Positions 15,218 to 23,800 of a stretch of 24,841 nucleotides of DNA are shown one piece after another. Source of the stretch: JAPKEZ01 sp047638975 (GTDB lineage: Bacteria > Planctomycetota > UBA1135). Each line of letters opens with the position of its first letter. Position 1 is the stretch's first letter. The position numbers were made by a program, and so were the translations under genes. The stretch spans positions 1-24,841 of the forward strand of contig JBLINB010000026.1 of assembly GCA_047638975.1 (NCBI GenBank), written 5' to 3'. A model generated the notes under the pieces. It saw nothing but the letters and a program-made list of their open reading frames with translations, was not told the DNA's origin and did no database searches.

Positions 15218-16695
15218 TTGCTCACCGACATGTAAATTTCTAATGATTGTGAACGCACGATAACAATATCGAATATCTCATCGCCATTCAAACTTTTTAC
15301 GGAGACATCCGCAGCGAGCGCCCGTATTGGCAAGTCAATAGATTCTGAACTTGCTACTCGCACATCTTCATTCACTATGTCGAATTGGCGCACACGTAAC
15401 GAGCCCTTTTCGCTGAGCTCTGCTAAATCTGGCAGGCCGTTACCTGTCAAATCAGGCACAAACGAGTCTAGAGTAACAAACGATTCTATGTCGTCGACAT
15501 TAATACTACGCCTTTCAGCAAAGGATGGGCGTTTATTCCAGCTATCGCCATTCGCTAAAAACGCCGAGGCAATATGCGTTAGCTTCGGGCTACCGCGCCC
15601 GAGTAAGCCAAGGTCTAGCGACCAGTTCGACATACAAACATCAAGAGCATCATCACCATTAATATCTAATAGCTGCACGCCTAACGAAGTGGACTGCGCC
15701 TTAAACACTGCCGCTGAATGCTCAAGATCTTGCTGCTGCCATACATCGAGAAACACTCTTACTTGCCACGGGCGCGTTTGACTTAAAGCTTCTTCCGAAG
15801 AGCGCACCATTAGCAAATCGGCTGCTGCTGTTCCTCCTATATTTAGCCATTCGAGCTGTTCATAAGAACTACTCGAGCTATCGGGCATCGTGAAGACCCG
15901 CTCTGCTTTAGAGGAAAATTGGTAATCAGCACTTTGCAAATGAACATATAACTTATTTTCTTTTTCATAAGTCAAGTCGAGTAATGCATCGCCGTTTACA
16001 TCAGCCCAAATTGGCGTAGGTAAACTAACACTAGAAAACAGAGCTGGTGGATAACGTAGCACTCCCATTTCTTCATTGGGCACGAACAAAGAGCTAAGTT
16101 CTTGGCTGCTCAATGTCGCCCGAAGCTTACCATCCAGCAAACTCGATGCTGCAACTGGAGCAAGGCTATCAGTGGCCTTAACGACGATTTCTCCGCTGAC
16201 GACCCCGTCATGCTGAATGATTTGATACCCCGTGGTTGTGAGTAATACCATTTCTGGCAGGCCATCACCATCAATGTCGGCAACCGTATTTAAGCGTGGC
16301 ACCGAAAAGGTATAAGGTACATCTAGCAGTAATGGCTCGCGTGATAAAACTTGTGCACGCCCTGCCGCATTACGCACATATACTCCGCGCGCAGCTAGCC
16401 ATACAATTTCGTCTCCGTCTTCGCTAGGCAGGAAGTTGCCGACAACCCATGCGACGACCCCCGATGGCACTGGTATATGCTGCTGAGGGATGGCGCTAAA
16501 GATATTTTGCTGCTGAGAGTAGATGTCTATAAAGCGCTGATTATCTGTATAAACAGCCATGTATAAATCTAAATCGCCGTCGCCATCGGCATCGGCGAAT
16601 TGCATCTCATTCTCAAAATACCCCTGTGGCTGCACATGGCTAATTTGGTGCGCTGACTGCGCCAGAAACATCATCATGATTACGCTAAACATCAT
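15214..16695 (-). CDS. FG-GAP/VCBS repeat exported protein
   Basis: A 493-residue protein with a Met-rich hydrophobic leader (about 1-12) resembling a signal peptide. It has FG-GAP-type loops such as DADGDGDLDL (35-44), DIDGDGLPEM, DVNGDALLDL, DINGDDALDV and DLTGNGLPDL, and probably forms a propeller. It is similar in plan to the next gene but clearly diverged. A Shine-Dalgarno-like GAGGAAGAG lies about nine bases before the ATG at 16695, better than most genes here. It starts six bases after the PDZ lipoprotein gene and overlaps the next gene by four bases. It probably acts on the outer side of the cytoplasmic membrane with the other operon products; that role is inferred. Confidence 0.82.
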   Translation of the reverse strand: MMFSVIMMMFLAQSAHQISHVQPQGYFENEMQFADADGDGDLDLYMAVYTDNQRFIDIYSQQQNIFSAIPQQHIPVPSGVVAWVVGNFLPSEDGDEIVWLAARGVYVRNAAGRAQVLSREPLLLDVPYTFSVPRLNTVADIDGDGLPEMVLLTTTGYQIIQHDGVVSGEIVVKATDSLAPVAASSLLDGKLRATLSSQELSSLFVPNEEMGVLRYPPALFSSVSLPTPIWADVNGDALLDLTYEKENKLYVHLQSADYQFSSKAERVFTMPDSSSSSYEQLEWLNIGGTAAADLLMVRSSEEALSQTRPWQVRVFLDVWQQQDLEHSAAVFKAQSTSLGVQLLDINGDDALDVCMSNWSLDLGLLGRGSPKLTHIASAFLANGDSWNKRPSFAERRSINVDDIESFVTLDSFVPDLTGNGLPDLAELSEKGSLRVRQFDIVNEDVRVASSESIDLPIRALAADVSVKSLNGDEIFDIVIVRSQSLEIYMSVSK

Positions 16696-16701
16696 TTATG
16701 C

Positions 16702-17598
16702 CTACTCTTCCTCGAGGATCAACTCGCCTGTTTTCCAGTCGAACAAGCCAAGGATTGAGAACTCTTTTTCGCGGCCGTCTCGTTCATAACTAAATATATT
16801 TGAAATTATGAAATTACCGAAAGTAAACATGCCTTTGCCCTCTCCGGGAGTGCGCTCCCAATAGAAGATAGGCCAGAGGCCTACTTCGGTGACAAATGTT
16901 TCTGGGCTCCATGCCTCGCAGCGGACGGTGTGTTGTGTGCCATCAGCGCGCAGTAACAGCATTGTTACCGCATCAGCCGGGGCCAACCCTAGACGAATAC
17001 GTCGCACCAGTTCATGTGACGAAGCTGTATTAGAATTTTGGTAGCGAAGGACTACATCGCCAACTTGCGCTCCGGCAGCAGTCAATGGGCTTTGTTCATC
17101 AAGCATCTCTATTCGGGGCAGTCCCTCTGCTGTGTCGGAAAAGGCCGCGCGTAGCAGACCGCGCTCAACAAAGTATTTCGAGCGAAGTGCTCCGGTAGTT
17201 TTCATGGCTAATTCAACCGAAGCCACAAGCACTTCGGTGCCACGCTGTATTTCTAATTCTACAACGCGGACATCTGACTCATTTTCAAGCAAGGCTGCCA
17301 CTCGCTGCGGGTCGTCGGTTGGATGTTTATCGTAACTTAACAAGATGTCGCCACTCATAATCCCTGCAAGCCGTGCTGGAGATTTATCTGCGACTCGTTT
17401 AACGGACACCCCTGGCTGAACATCTAAAGCAAACACATCTTCCGACTGCAGCAACTCAAGTTCGAGACCTAAAGACGCTGTTTGCTGATTCTCAATCAAC
17501 TCGGCAGTATCAATGCCGTAAAACGATGGTGGCAGATCTGCAGGACGAACGGTGTATGAACAACCGTAGCACAACACTATGAGTAGAAGAAAACGCAT
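16702..17598 (-). CDS. Predicted lipoprotein with two PDZ-like domains
   Basis: A 298-residue exported protein. The start at 17598 is chosen because it gives a hydrophobic signal (FLLLIVLCYG) ending at Cys13; an upstream ATG at 17649 would lie inside the permease gene. Two PDZ-like domains follow. One at about 43-118 has GVSVKRVADKSPARLAG then IMSGDILLSYD; one at about 145-225 has IEMLDEQSPLTAAGAQVGD then VVLRYQN. The last 60 residues (EVGLWPIFYWERT..., ending DWKTGELILEEE) form a short beta region that I do not recognise. The ATG shares one base with the TAA of the permease gene (TAATG). PDZ domains usually bind C-termini of proteins, so it may be an adaptor or substrate receptor for the ABC transporter or the protease. 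Confidence 0.75.
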   Translation of the reverse strand: MRFLLLIVLCYGCSYTVRPADLPPSFYGIDTAELIENQQTASLGLELELLQSEDVFALDVQPGVSVKRVADKSPARLAGIMSGDILLSYDKHPTDDPQRVAALLENESDVRVVELEIQRGTEVLVASVELAMKTTGALRSKYFVERGLLRAAFSDTAEGLPRIEMLDEQSPLTAAGAQVGDVVLRYQNSNTASSHELVRRIRLGLAPADAVTMLLLRADGTQHTVRCEAWSPETFVTEVGLWPIFYWERTPGEGKGMFTFGNFIISNIFSYERDGREKEFSILGLFDWKTGELILEEE

Positions 17599-18455
17599 TA
17601 TAAGGAACGGCGGCGAAAAGAGACTATGGTCATGATTATCGCCACGCACAACAATGGTAACGGACTAAGCCACCCGATGTTAGCTACTTCGTCATATTCA
17701 TAAGGATAAGCGTCGCTATATCCAGCAGCAAATTGCGCAGTGCGATCTAGGAAAGAATCAGGGCCGAATGCTGGCAGGAAATCCGCAAAATAATAGGGCA
17801 TAATGCTTGCGAAATTGTCATAGAGCATGGTTGGGATCAACACCATTACTAGGCATGCACCAACAGCTACTACTCCGCGTTTGAATATTGCACCGCATGC
17901 TGCGGCAACTACTCCGAGAGTTAGCAATGGCAATACGGCGTGCCACATTGACCTGTATAATGCGCTCGCAACGCCATCGGTTTCAATCGACATCAAGAGT
18001 TCGCCCTCTTCAAGGATGTCACCAGCATCGAACAGTATGCTCGACATAAATGCCGCACCTAATAGCGCGCACGCGTACAAGCTTAACGGGATGACCATGG
18101 CGACCACCGCACGCGCTAACACTAAAGAGCTACGCGAGATGCGACGCGTTAGTGGATCGCGAATGGACGCGGTCATAATTTCGTGCGGCATTGAGCCTGC
18201 AATTAACAAGATCACGGAGAGTTCTACTAGATACAAAGTAATGTGAGTCGCCGACGCCCACTGCGGCCAAAAGTTAAAAGAGGCCACATCGCTCAGCGGC
18301 ATATTATTCATTGCAGCAAAGGCACTGATGCTACTGTAATTAATTAACACGATCAAACATGCTAAGGCAAAAATAACGGCGTGCATCACACGAATAGAAC
18401 GGCGACGGCTAAATAGATAGAATTCGCCGGCCAGTGCGCGCATAAAGTTAGTCAT
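17598..18455 (-). CDS. ABC-2 type transporter permease
   Basis: A 285-residue integral membrane protein with about six transmembrane segments (roughly 22-38, 70-88, 112-138, 170-191, 193-212, 260-280) and a basic N-terminus. Its length and order fit an ABC-2 (Nat/CcmB-type) export permease. PHEIMTASIRDPLTRRISRSS at about 90-110 is the cytoplasmic coupling-helix region typical of these permeases. The gene overlaps the ATPase gene by eight bases (ATGACTAA), and a AAGGGG Shine-Dalgarno-like sequence lies nine bases upstream. The pair probably forms an exporter; the substrate cannot be deduced. It runs into the PDZ lipoprotein gene by a one-base overlap, so they are likely cotranslated. Confidence 0.82.
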   Translation of the reverse strand: MTNFMRALAGEFYLFSRRRSIRVMHAVIFALACLIVLINYSSISAFAAMNNMPLSDVASFNFWPQWASATHITLYLVELSVILLIAGSMPHEIMTASIRDPLTRRISRSSLVLARAVVAMVIPLSLYACALLGAAFMSSILFDAGDILEEGELLMSIETDGVASALYRSMWHAVLPLLTLGVVAAACGAIFKRGVVAVGACLVMVLIPTMLYDNFASIMPYYFADFLPAFGPDSFLDRTAQFAAGYSDAYPYEYDEVANIGWLSPLPLLCVAIIMTIVSFRRRSL

Positions 18456-19440
18456 GGTCTGCTACCCCTTTATCATATGCTTCAATGGCGTTCTGAAATA
18501 CGCTAACAAGATTGGAACGGCGGACGAAGAACTCGCTTACTGGGACATTTGCTAGCTGCAAACGGGCCAACGCTTGTTGGTTATTAAATTGCTTGCTAAT
18601 TTTTGCGACGACTTCTTCGGAATCAATCTCTAGATTACTGACACCCTCAAGGGATTCAATAGCCGTAGCGGCTGCAGGCAGGTCATCACCGCGCACAACA
18701 AGGTAGCTAGGCATGCTATCAAGCAAGTCACCAGTGCGGCCTTGTAATAAGGTGTGGCCATCATCGATTAAGCCTACATGCGTACAAATGTGCTGCACCT
18801 CACGCAAATGGTGGCTCGACAACACCACCGTCTTGCCTTCGTTTTCGCAAAGATGCTTAAACAATTCAAGCATGCGCTCAACACCTTGCGGATCTAATCC
18901 GGAAAGCGGTTCGTCAAGCAATAACAACTCGGGGTCGCCTAATAACGCACGTGCCACTGCAGCGCGGCGTCCTTGGCCATGCGATAAGCGCGAACCGTAA
19001 TTATGCTGACGATGAGTCATGCCCACCAACTCTAAAACCTCATCAACTCCGCGACCACCTTTGATGCCGCCACGGATGCGTGCCAATTCTAAATTTTGAC
19101 GTACGCTCAAAGTGTCGTCTAATCCGGGTGGATCAAGCGCAACTCCGAGTGCTTGCGGCAATTTAGCCAGTTGCGAGACGTCATGTCCAAACAAGCGGAT
19201 ACGCCCGGAGGCAATTTTTTGCAAGCCTAAGACTGCACGCAGCGTTGTCGTTTTTCCGGCACCATTACGACCGAGCAAGACATACAGCGCACCAGGTTCG
19301 ATGCACAAACTGACATCATGCAAAATAGCCTTGCCGCCCAGTTTCAGGGCGAGCTGTTCTATTTCTATAGCTGGGGATGTCAACGCTGAATCTATTAATG
19401 CACTAGCGTGGCAACGGTGGCGGAGAGCCATCGATGTCAT
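18448..19440 (-). CDS. ABC transporter ATP-binding protein (ABC-2 exporter type)
   Basis: A 330-residue ATPase with one nucleotide-binding domain: Walker A GRNGAGKTT (57-65), a Q-loop region with DPPGLDDTLS, signature LSHGQ (152-156, usual LSGGQ), Walker B LLLLDEP (172-178) and H-loop SSHH at about 208-211. About 100 residues follow the core, a regulatory tail as in NatA/CcmA-like exporters. From the ATG at 19440, 38 bases overlap the end of the SPFH gene. A TTG at 19383 would remove 19 extra residues and give a more usual N-terminus (TSPAIEIEQLAL), so the true start may be there. It pairs with the downstream permease. Confidence 0.9.
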   Translation of the reverse strand: MTSMALRHRCHASALIDSALTSPAIEIEQLALKLGGKAILHDVSLCIEPGALYVLLGRNGAGKTTTLRAVLGLQKIASGRIRLFGHDVSQLAKLPQALGVALDPPGLDDTLSVRQNLELARIRGGIKGGRGVDEVLELVGMTHRQHNYGSRLSHGQGRRAAVARALLGDPELLLLDEPLSGLDPQGVERMLELFKHLCENEGKTVVLSSHHLREVQHICTHVGLIDDGHTLLQGRTGDLLDSMPSYLVVRGDDLPAAATAIESLEGVSNLEIDSEEVVAKISKQFNNQQALARLQLANVPVSEFFVRRSNLVSVFQNAIEAYDKGVADHD

Positions 19441-20380
19441 TCGAACTGGTGTTGCCTAGCAGTTCTTTGATTGAACCAATACCGCCGAGTATATTCACGG
19501 TTTCGAATGGCATAAACACGGTCTTATCACCACGTCCATTGGCAGCTAGCGAACCTAGTGTATCTAGGTAATTAAGAGCAACTTGGTATTGCGCAGCATT
19601 GGCGTCAACGCCTTCAAGCGCATCACGCACAATGACAAGTCCTTCTGCTTCACCTTGCGCGCGTAAAACACGTGCTTGGCGCGTACCTTCAGCCTCGGCA
19701 ATTTCGGAATCACGCGCACCTTCGGCACGCAAGATCTTTGACAATTTATCCGCTTCGGCTTCAAGAATAGACGCACGCTTATCACGCTCGGCGCGCATTT
19801 GCTTCTCCATTGCTTCTTGTACAGTATGCGGTGGAGAGATGTCTTGCAGCTCGACGCGGTTTACTTTTACGCCCCACTTATCTGTGGCCTCGTCTAGCAC
19901 CGTACGCATTTTGCCATTAATCAAATCGCGGCTCGACAATGTGGTGTCAAGCTCCATTTCACCGATGATATTACGCAAAGTAGTTTGCGCTAGCTTTTCG
20001 ATAGCTGTTGGCAGCGACGCTACTTCGTAAGCAACACGCTTTGGGTCGGTTACTTGATAGTAAAGCAAACCATTAACAGAGATAACAACATTATCTCTAG
20101 TAATAACGGATTGCTCAGGGAAATCGAACACTTGTTCACGCATATCGATCGCCGTCGCCATGACGACACGCGTTGATTTGCCCTGCGTTAATGTTCCGCG
20201 CCATTGCACAGCACGTGGACGATCGACAAAAGGCCAAATGATATTGATGCCTGGAGAAAGTATGCGGCTAAAGCGCCCTAGACGTTCGACAATAACCACT
20301 TCGGCTTGACGTACGATACGCAGTCCTTTTACAGCAAGGACTATGACAAAAACTACAAATGCTATGATGACTTCTTGCAT
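19403..20380 (-). CDS. SPFH/stomatin (band 7, QmcA-like) membrane protein
   Basis: A 325-residue stomatin/QmcA-type protein. A single N-terminal transmembrane segment (about 3-19) is followed by the SPFH domain with VERLGRFSRILSPGINIIWPF at about 31-51, QSVITRDNVVISVNG (90-104), a coiled-coil about 210-265 rich in Ala, Glu and Lys (EAEGTRQARVLRAQGEAEG) and a proline-rich tail ending SPPPLPR. SPFH proteins form large membrane rings or cages that organise microdomains and regulate membrane proteases. The NfeD-like gene lies 11 bases upstream, a pairing conserved in many bacteria. Here the pair is followed by an ABC transporter, an unusual extension. There is no Shine-Dalgarno before the ATG. 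Confidence 0.93.
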   Translation of the reverse strand: MQEVIIAFVVFVIVLAVKGLRIVRQAEVVIVERLGRFSRILSPGINIIWPFVDRPRAVQWRGTLTQGKSTRVVMATAIDMREQVFDFPEQSVITRDNVVISVNGLLYYQVTDPKRVAYEVASLPTAIEKLAQTTLRNIIGEMELDTTLSSRDLINGKMRTVLDEATDKWGVKVNRVELQDISPPHTVQEAMEKQMRAERDKRASILEAEADKLSKILRAEGARDSEIAEAEGTRQARVLRAQGEAEGLVIVRDALEGVDANAAQYQVALNYLDTLGSLAANGRGDKTVFMPFETVNILGGIGSIKELLGNTSSNDIDGSPPPLPR

Positions 20381-20391
20381 GATATTACTTA

Positions 20392-20898
20392 TTACTTAAC
20401 TAAGAGAGTATTGCCTTCTATTCCGGCAACTGTGACAGATTTACCAACCTCATGGTTGGCAGCAGAACGTGCACGCCATTCTTCGGAAGCCACTTTAACA
20501 GAACCGGTCTCGCCATCAGAAATGGCGCTAACCACTTTGGCAGAGACTCCGACAAGTGCTTCGACGTTTGAGTTCTCGCTGCTGTCTATCATTTTGCGCA
20601 AGAATATTGGCCGGATGTAAAACAGACCAAGCAATATTCCCACAGCGAATGTGATTAATTGTGCCTGTACACCAAAGCCGAGAAGTGCGGCAAGTGAAGC
20701 GAGAAGCGAGCCTGGCATTAATGCTCCTAATAAGAAGCCTGAGGTGAAGATTTCTCCGATTAAAAAGATCACCGTTGCCAGAAGCCAGAACTCCCATGAA
20801 AGTATTGAAGCCATAGACTCTTCGGACAAGAACTCGCCGAGTTCTGACCAAAAAGATGGCTCCTGCTGGAGTAGAAATAGATTCATAGACACCATCAT
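20392..20898 (-). CDS. NfeD-like (short YbbK/NfeD-1b type) membrane protein
   Basis: A 168-residue NfeD family protein. Three transmembrane segments (about 36-55, 57-75, 79-95) are followed by a C-terminal OB-fold at about 112-168 containing LVGVSAKVVSAI, GSVKVASEEWRARS and VTVAGIEGNTLLV, the usual NfeD-C pattern. It lacks the ClpP-like serine protease domain of long NfeD proteins. NfeD partners stomatin-type SPFH proteins, which fits the next gene. The start is uncertain: Met29 (at 20814) would give the usual family N-terminus, while the ATG at 20898 is one base after the stop of the tricorn-type gene and was chosen for the contiguous operon. Confidence 0.88.
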   Translation of the reverse strand: MMVSMNLFLLQQEPSFWSELGEFLSEESMASILSWEFWLLATVIFLIGEIFTSGFLLGALMPGSLLASLAALLGFGVQAQLITFAVGILLGLFYIRPIFLRKMIDSSENSNVEALVGVSAKVVSAISDGETGSVKVASEEWRARSAANHEVGKSVTVAGIEGNTLLVK

Positions 20899-20899
20899 A

Positions 20900-23800
20900 T
20901 CAATTCAGCAGGCCTATACCCACCTCAATTGCCTTTTCTAACTGCCTATCTTTACCGTCAGCGAAGTCTCCAGGCAGGTTTTCTACTGGGTAATCGGGCG
21001 GACAACCGTTTAATTCCATGTTAGTTTTGTTGGCATCGTTCACATACCAACCCCTGAATGGCATACGCACAAAACTACCGTCAAGCATTATTGCTCCTCC
21101 CGTAGAAATCACCGCACCATAAGTCTTCTTACCAACTACTGGTCCGAGCCCTAGCGTTTTAATCGACCAAGAGAAGATTTCTGCATTCGAGTATGAATTT
21201 TCATTACACAGTACGACTATTGGTTTATTCCAGGTTGCGAATACTCGGCGTCCTTGTGGATAGCCTACTCCGCCACCGCGCGGTATCGTGAAAGCATGAT
21301 CGCCCGTAGTCAGCATAGTCAGAATCATATCGGTGGTCCATCCGCCGCCATTTTCGCGAACGTCAATCACCAAACAATCTTTCCCGTCTGCAGCTGCAAA
21401 CAGTTTGCGCTGAAATTCTAACAACGGTTCGGTGCTCATTGATTCGATATGAATATAGCCTAGCTTGCCTTCCGAATGATCTTCGACAAAGACGCGCGAG
21501 TTCTGTTCATAGCGGTGATACAACGCAGTGTTCATTGAAGAAGCAGGACGGATGACTACTTGTCGCAGCTCGCCTTCAGTATTCTTGACATCTAAATACG
21601 TTTCGTGGTCAGCGGTGGCTGTCATTAAACGCGACCAATTATCGCCGGCCTTATATTCACGTCCGTTAACCGCAACAATCACATCGCCCATATGTAAACG
21701 TGAGTCACTACGCGCTGCTGGTGTCTCGGCGACTACCTCTGCTACGCGGCGTCCGTCTTCAGTGTGTGAATCGTCCCACAGCACACCGAGCATTCCCATG
21801 CGTGGCGCGTCGGTTTCTTTCGCAGCTGAATTACCGAAACGACGGTAGCCCATGTGCGATGCATTCATCTCGCCAAGCATCCAGTTAACCATTTCGCCAT
21901 AATCTTCGCGGGTTGACGCAAGCATTGCTGCCGGCTTCCATTTATCTAAAGATGCGCGCCAGTCATGTCCGTGAAATCCTGCGTCGTAGAACAGCCTATC
22001 TAGAACGGCCCACACCTGTTCGACCACGGCTTCGCGAACCGCCATACGATCTTGACGGAAAGTCACACTAAAGGGTAGTTTGTCACCCTTCTCAACACCA
22101 TTATAAATTTGCCCGCCTTTCACACAGTAGATACTCTTGTCATGGTGCAGTATTCCTGCGACATATTCAGAGTCTATGCTTTCATCCTTGTTCTCGAAAA
22201 TGTTACTGCTAAAAAACCCGGTGTCTGCGGTAGAGCCACTGGTAAGTCGCGTTCCTAAAGTGGCATTAAAGTAAAAGTCTTCGGAGTCACTGCCCCAGCC
22301 CATCGCGCGTTCGTTTCCTTCACGGCGCGTCATTTTTTTGATGCGCGAGTCTAGTCCCTGCCAATCAATTTGTACTAGGTTGTCAGGCACGGCGACTTCT
22401 TCCGGAAGTTGCGATGCGTCTTCGTTACGCTCGAATTTATAAGTGTCGTTACTAAGGATGCCACCTTCTAACACCAACACATACTCAATCTCTGCTTGCT
22501 GCGAGACGGTGTACTTAAAGGTCTTGCTAGCGGCGTCCCAGCTAGAGTTTTGCAACTCAATTTTCAGGTCGCCCATAATGTAAAGCCCCGTAATCTGTTC
22601 TCCGCGTAAGCGCAAATCAAGTACCGCACTTTCGCCTTTGAACACGCCTGTCAAGACGGCATCTAATTCATCTTGCTTCTCTTTACCCTTAGCTGTTTCT
22701 TTGTCGGTCTCTTCTTTAAGTTCTGCTGCCTCAAGACGCTCGCGCTCATTCCGCTCAAGATCTTCGGCGCGTAAAAACGCTACCCAGACATCTGTTTCGT
22801 CGAGCATCATACGTCGTGAAGTGAATAGAATCTTACGCCCATCAGGTGACCACATCGGTGAAGTGTCATCATCTGGATGTTGACTGATATTCACTGGTGA
22901 GCTGGCTTCGTGCACATTGACTACGAATACATCTACATTAAAATCATCGTTTGCCACCGAATAAGTCAACCAGCGTGAATCTGGAGACCAATCATAGGAT
23001 GGTGCGTCGAAACCGTCACAGACGACGTGCCTTGCTACAAAAGTTTCTGGGTCGCCGACCACCAATTTACCCAAGCCTTCAATCCATGCCATGGACTTAC
23101 CATCTGGTGACAAGGACAAAGAGGATTCATCGGCTGCTGTTTCGGTCACACGTACGGCCTCGACAGCGTGCATATTGTAGAATTCTTGATCATCTCCGAT
23201 ACTGATTTTGTAGACCTCTGCATTGCCATTACGCTCGCTAATAAACAGCAAGGTCTTATCTTCGTTAGTGAATATCGGATTAGATTCGGCCGCTGCATTT
23301 GAGGTTAGGCGTAGCGCACGTTTTATGTCTTCGTGATTACGCATCACGAATAAATCTCCTGCTGAGATAAATGCAACTGTCTCGCCATCACTAGAAATGG
23401 TGTATGCGTTCACCCCGCCGCTGATTGTTTTATCGACATAGCGTGGCATCGAACTATCTATACTGCCATAAACTTTTAGCTCGCTCAATTCTCCGGTACC
23501 AAGGTCAACGAGCGCCAAGCCCATGTCTAATTCTGCGACGGCCAATTGCTTGTTGGCGGACAAGCTCAAATTTCTAAAAGAACGTCCTCCTGGATGAACC
23601 CAAAGTTTTGCTTCACCTCCATCAAGTGGCATGCGCCACAGCCCGAGATCGCGTCCTTCTTTATTGCCATCGCAGCTGCGGTCTGACAAGAAGTACAACC
23701 ACTTAGCCTGTGGCCCGATTGCTGGCTGCAAGTCATTACCATCGAAGACCGTCAACTCAGTGTGAGTTTTGTCGGCAAAGTTGTACGACCATAAAGCACT

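Noticed and set aside
20392..20898. NfeD as a membrane serine protease
   Set aside because: The protein is only 168 residues and lacks the ClpP-like domain of long NfeD.
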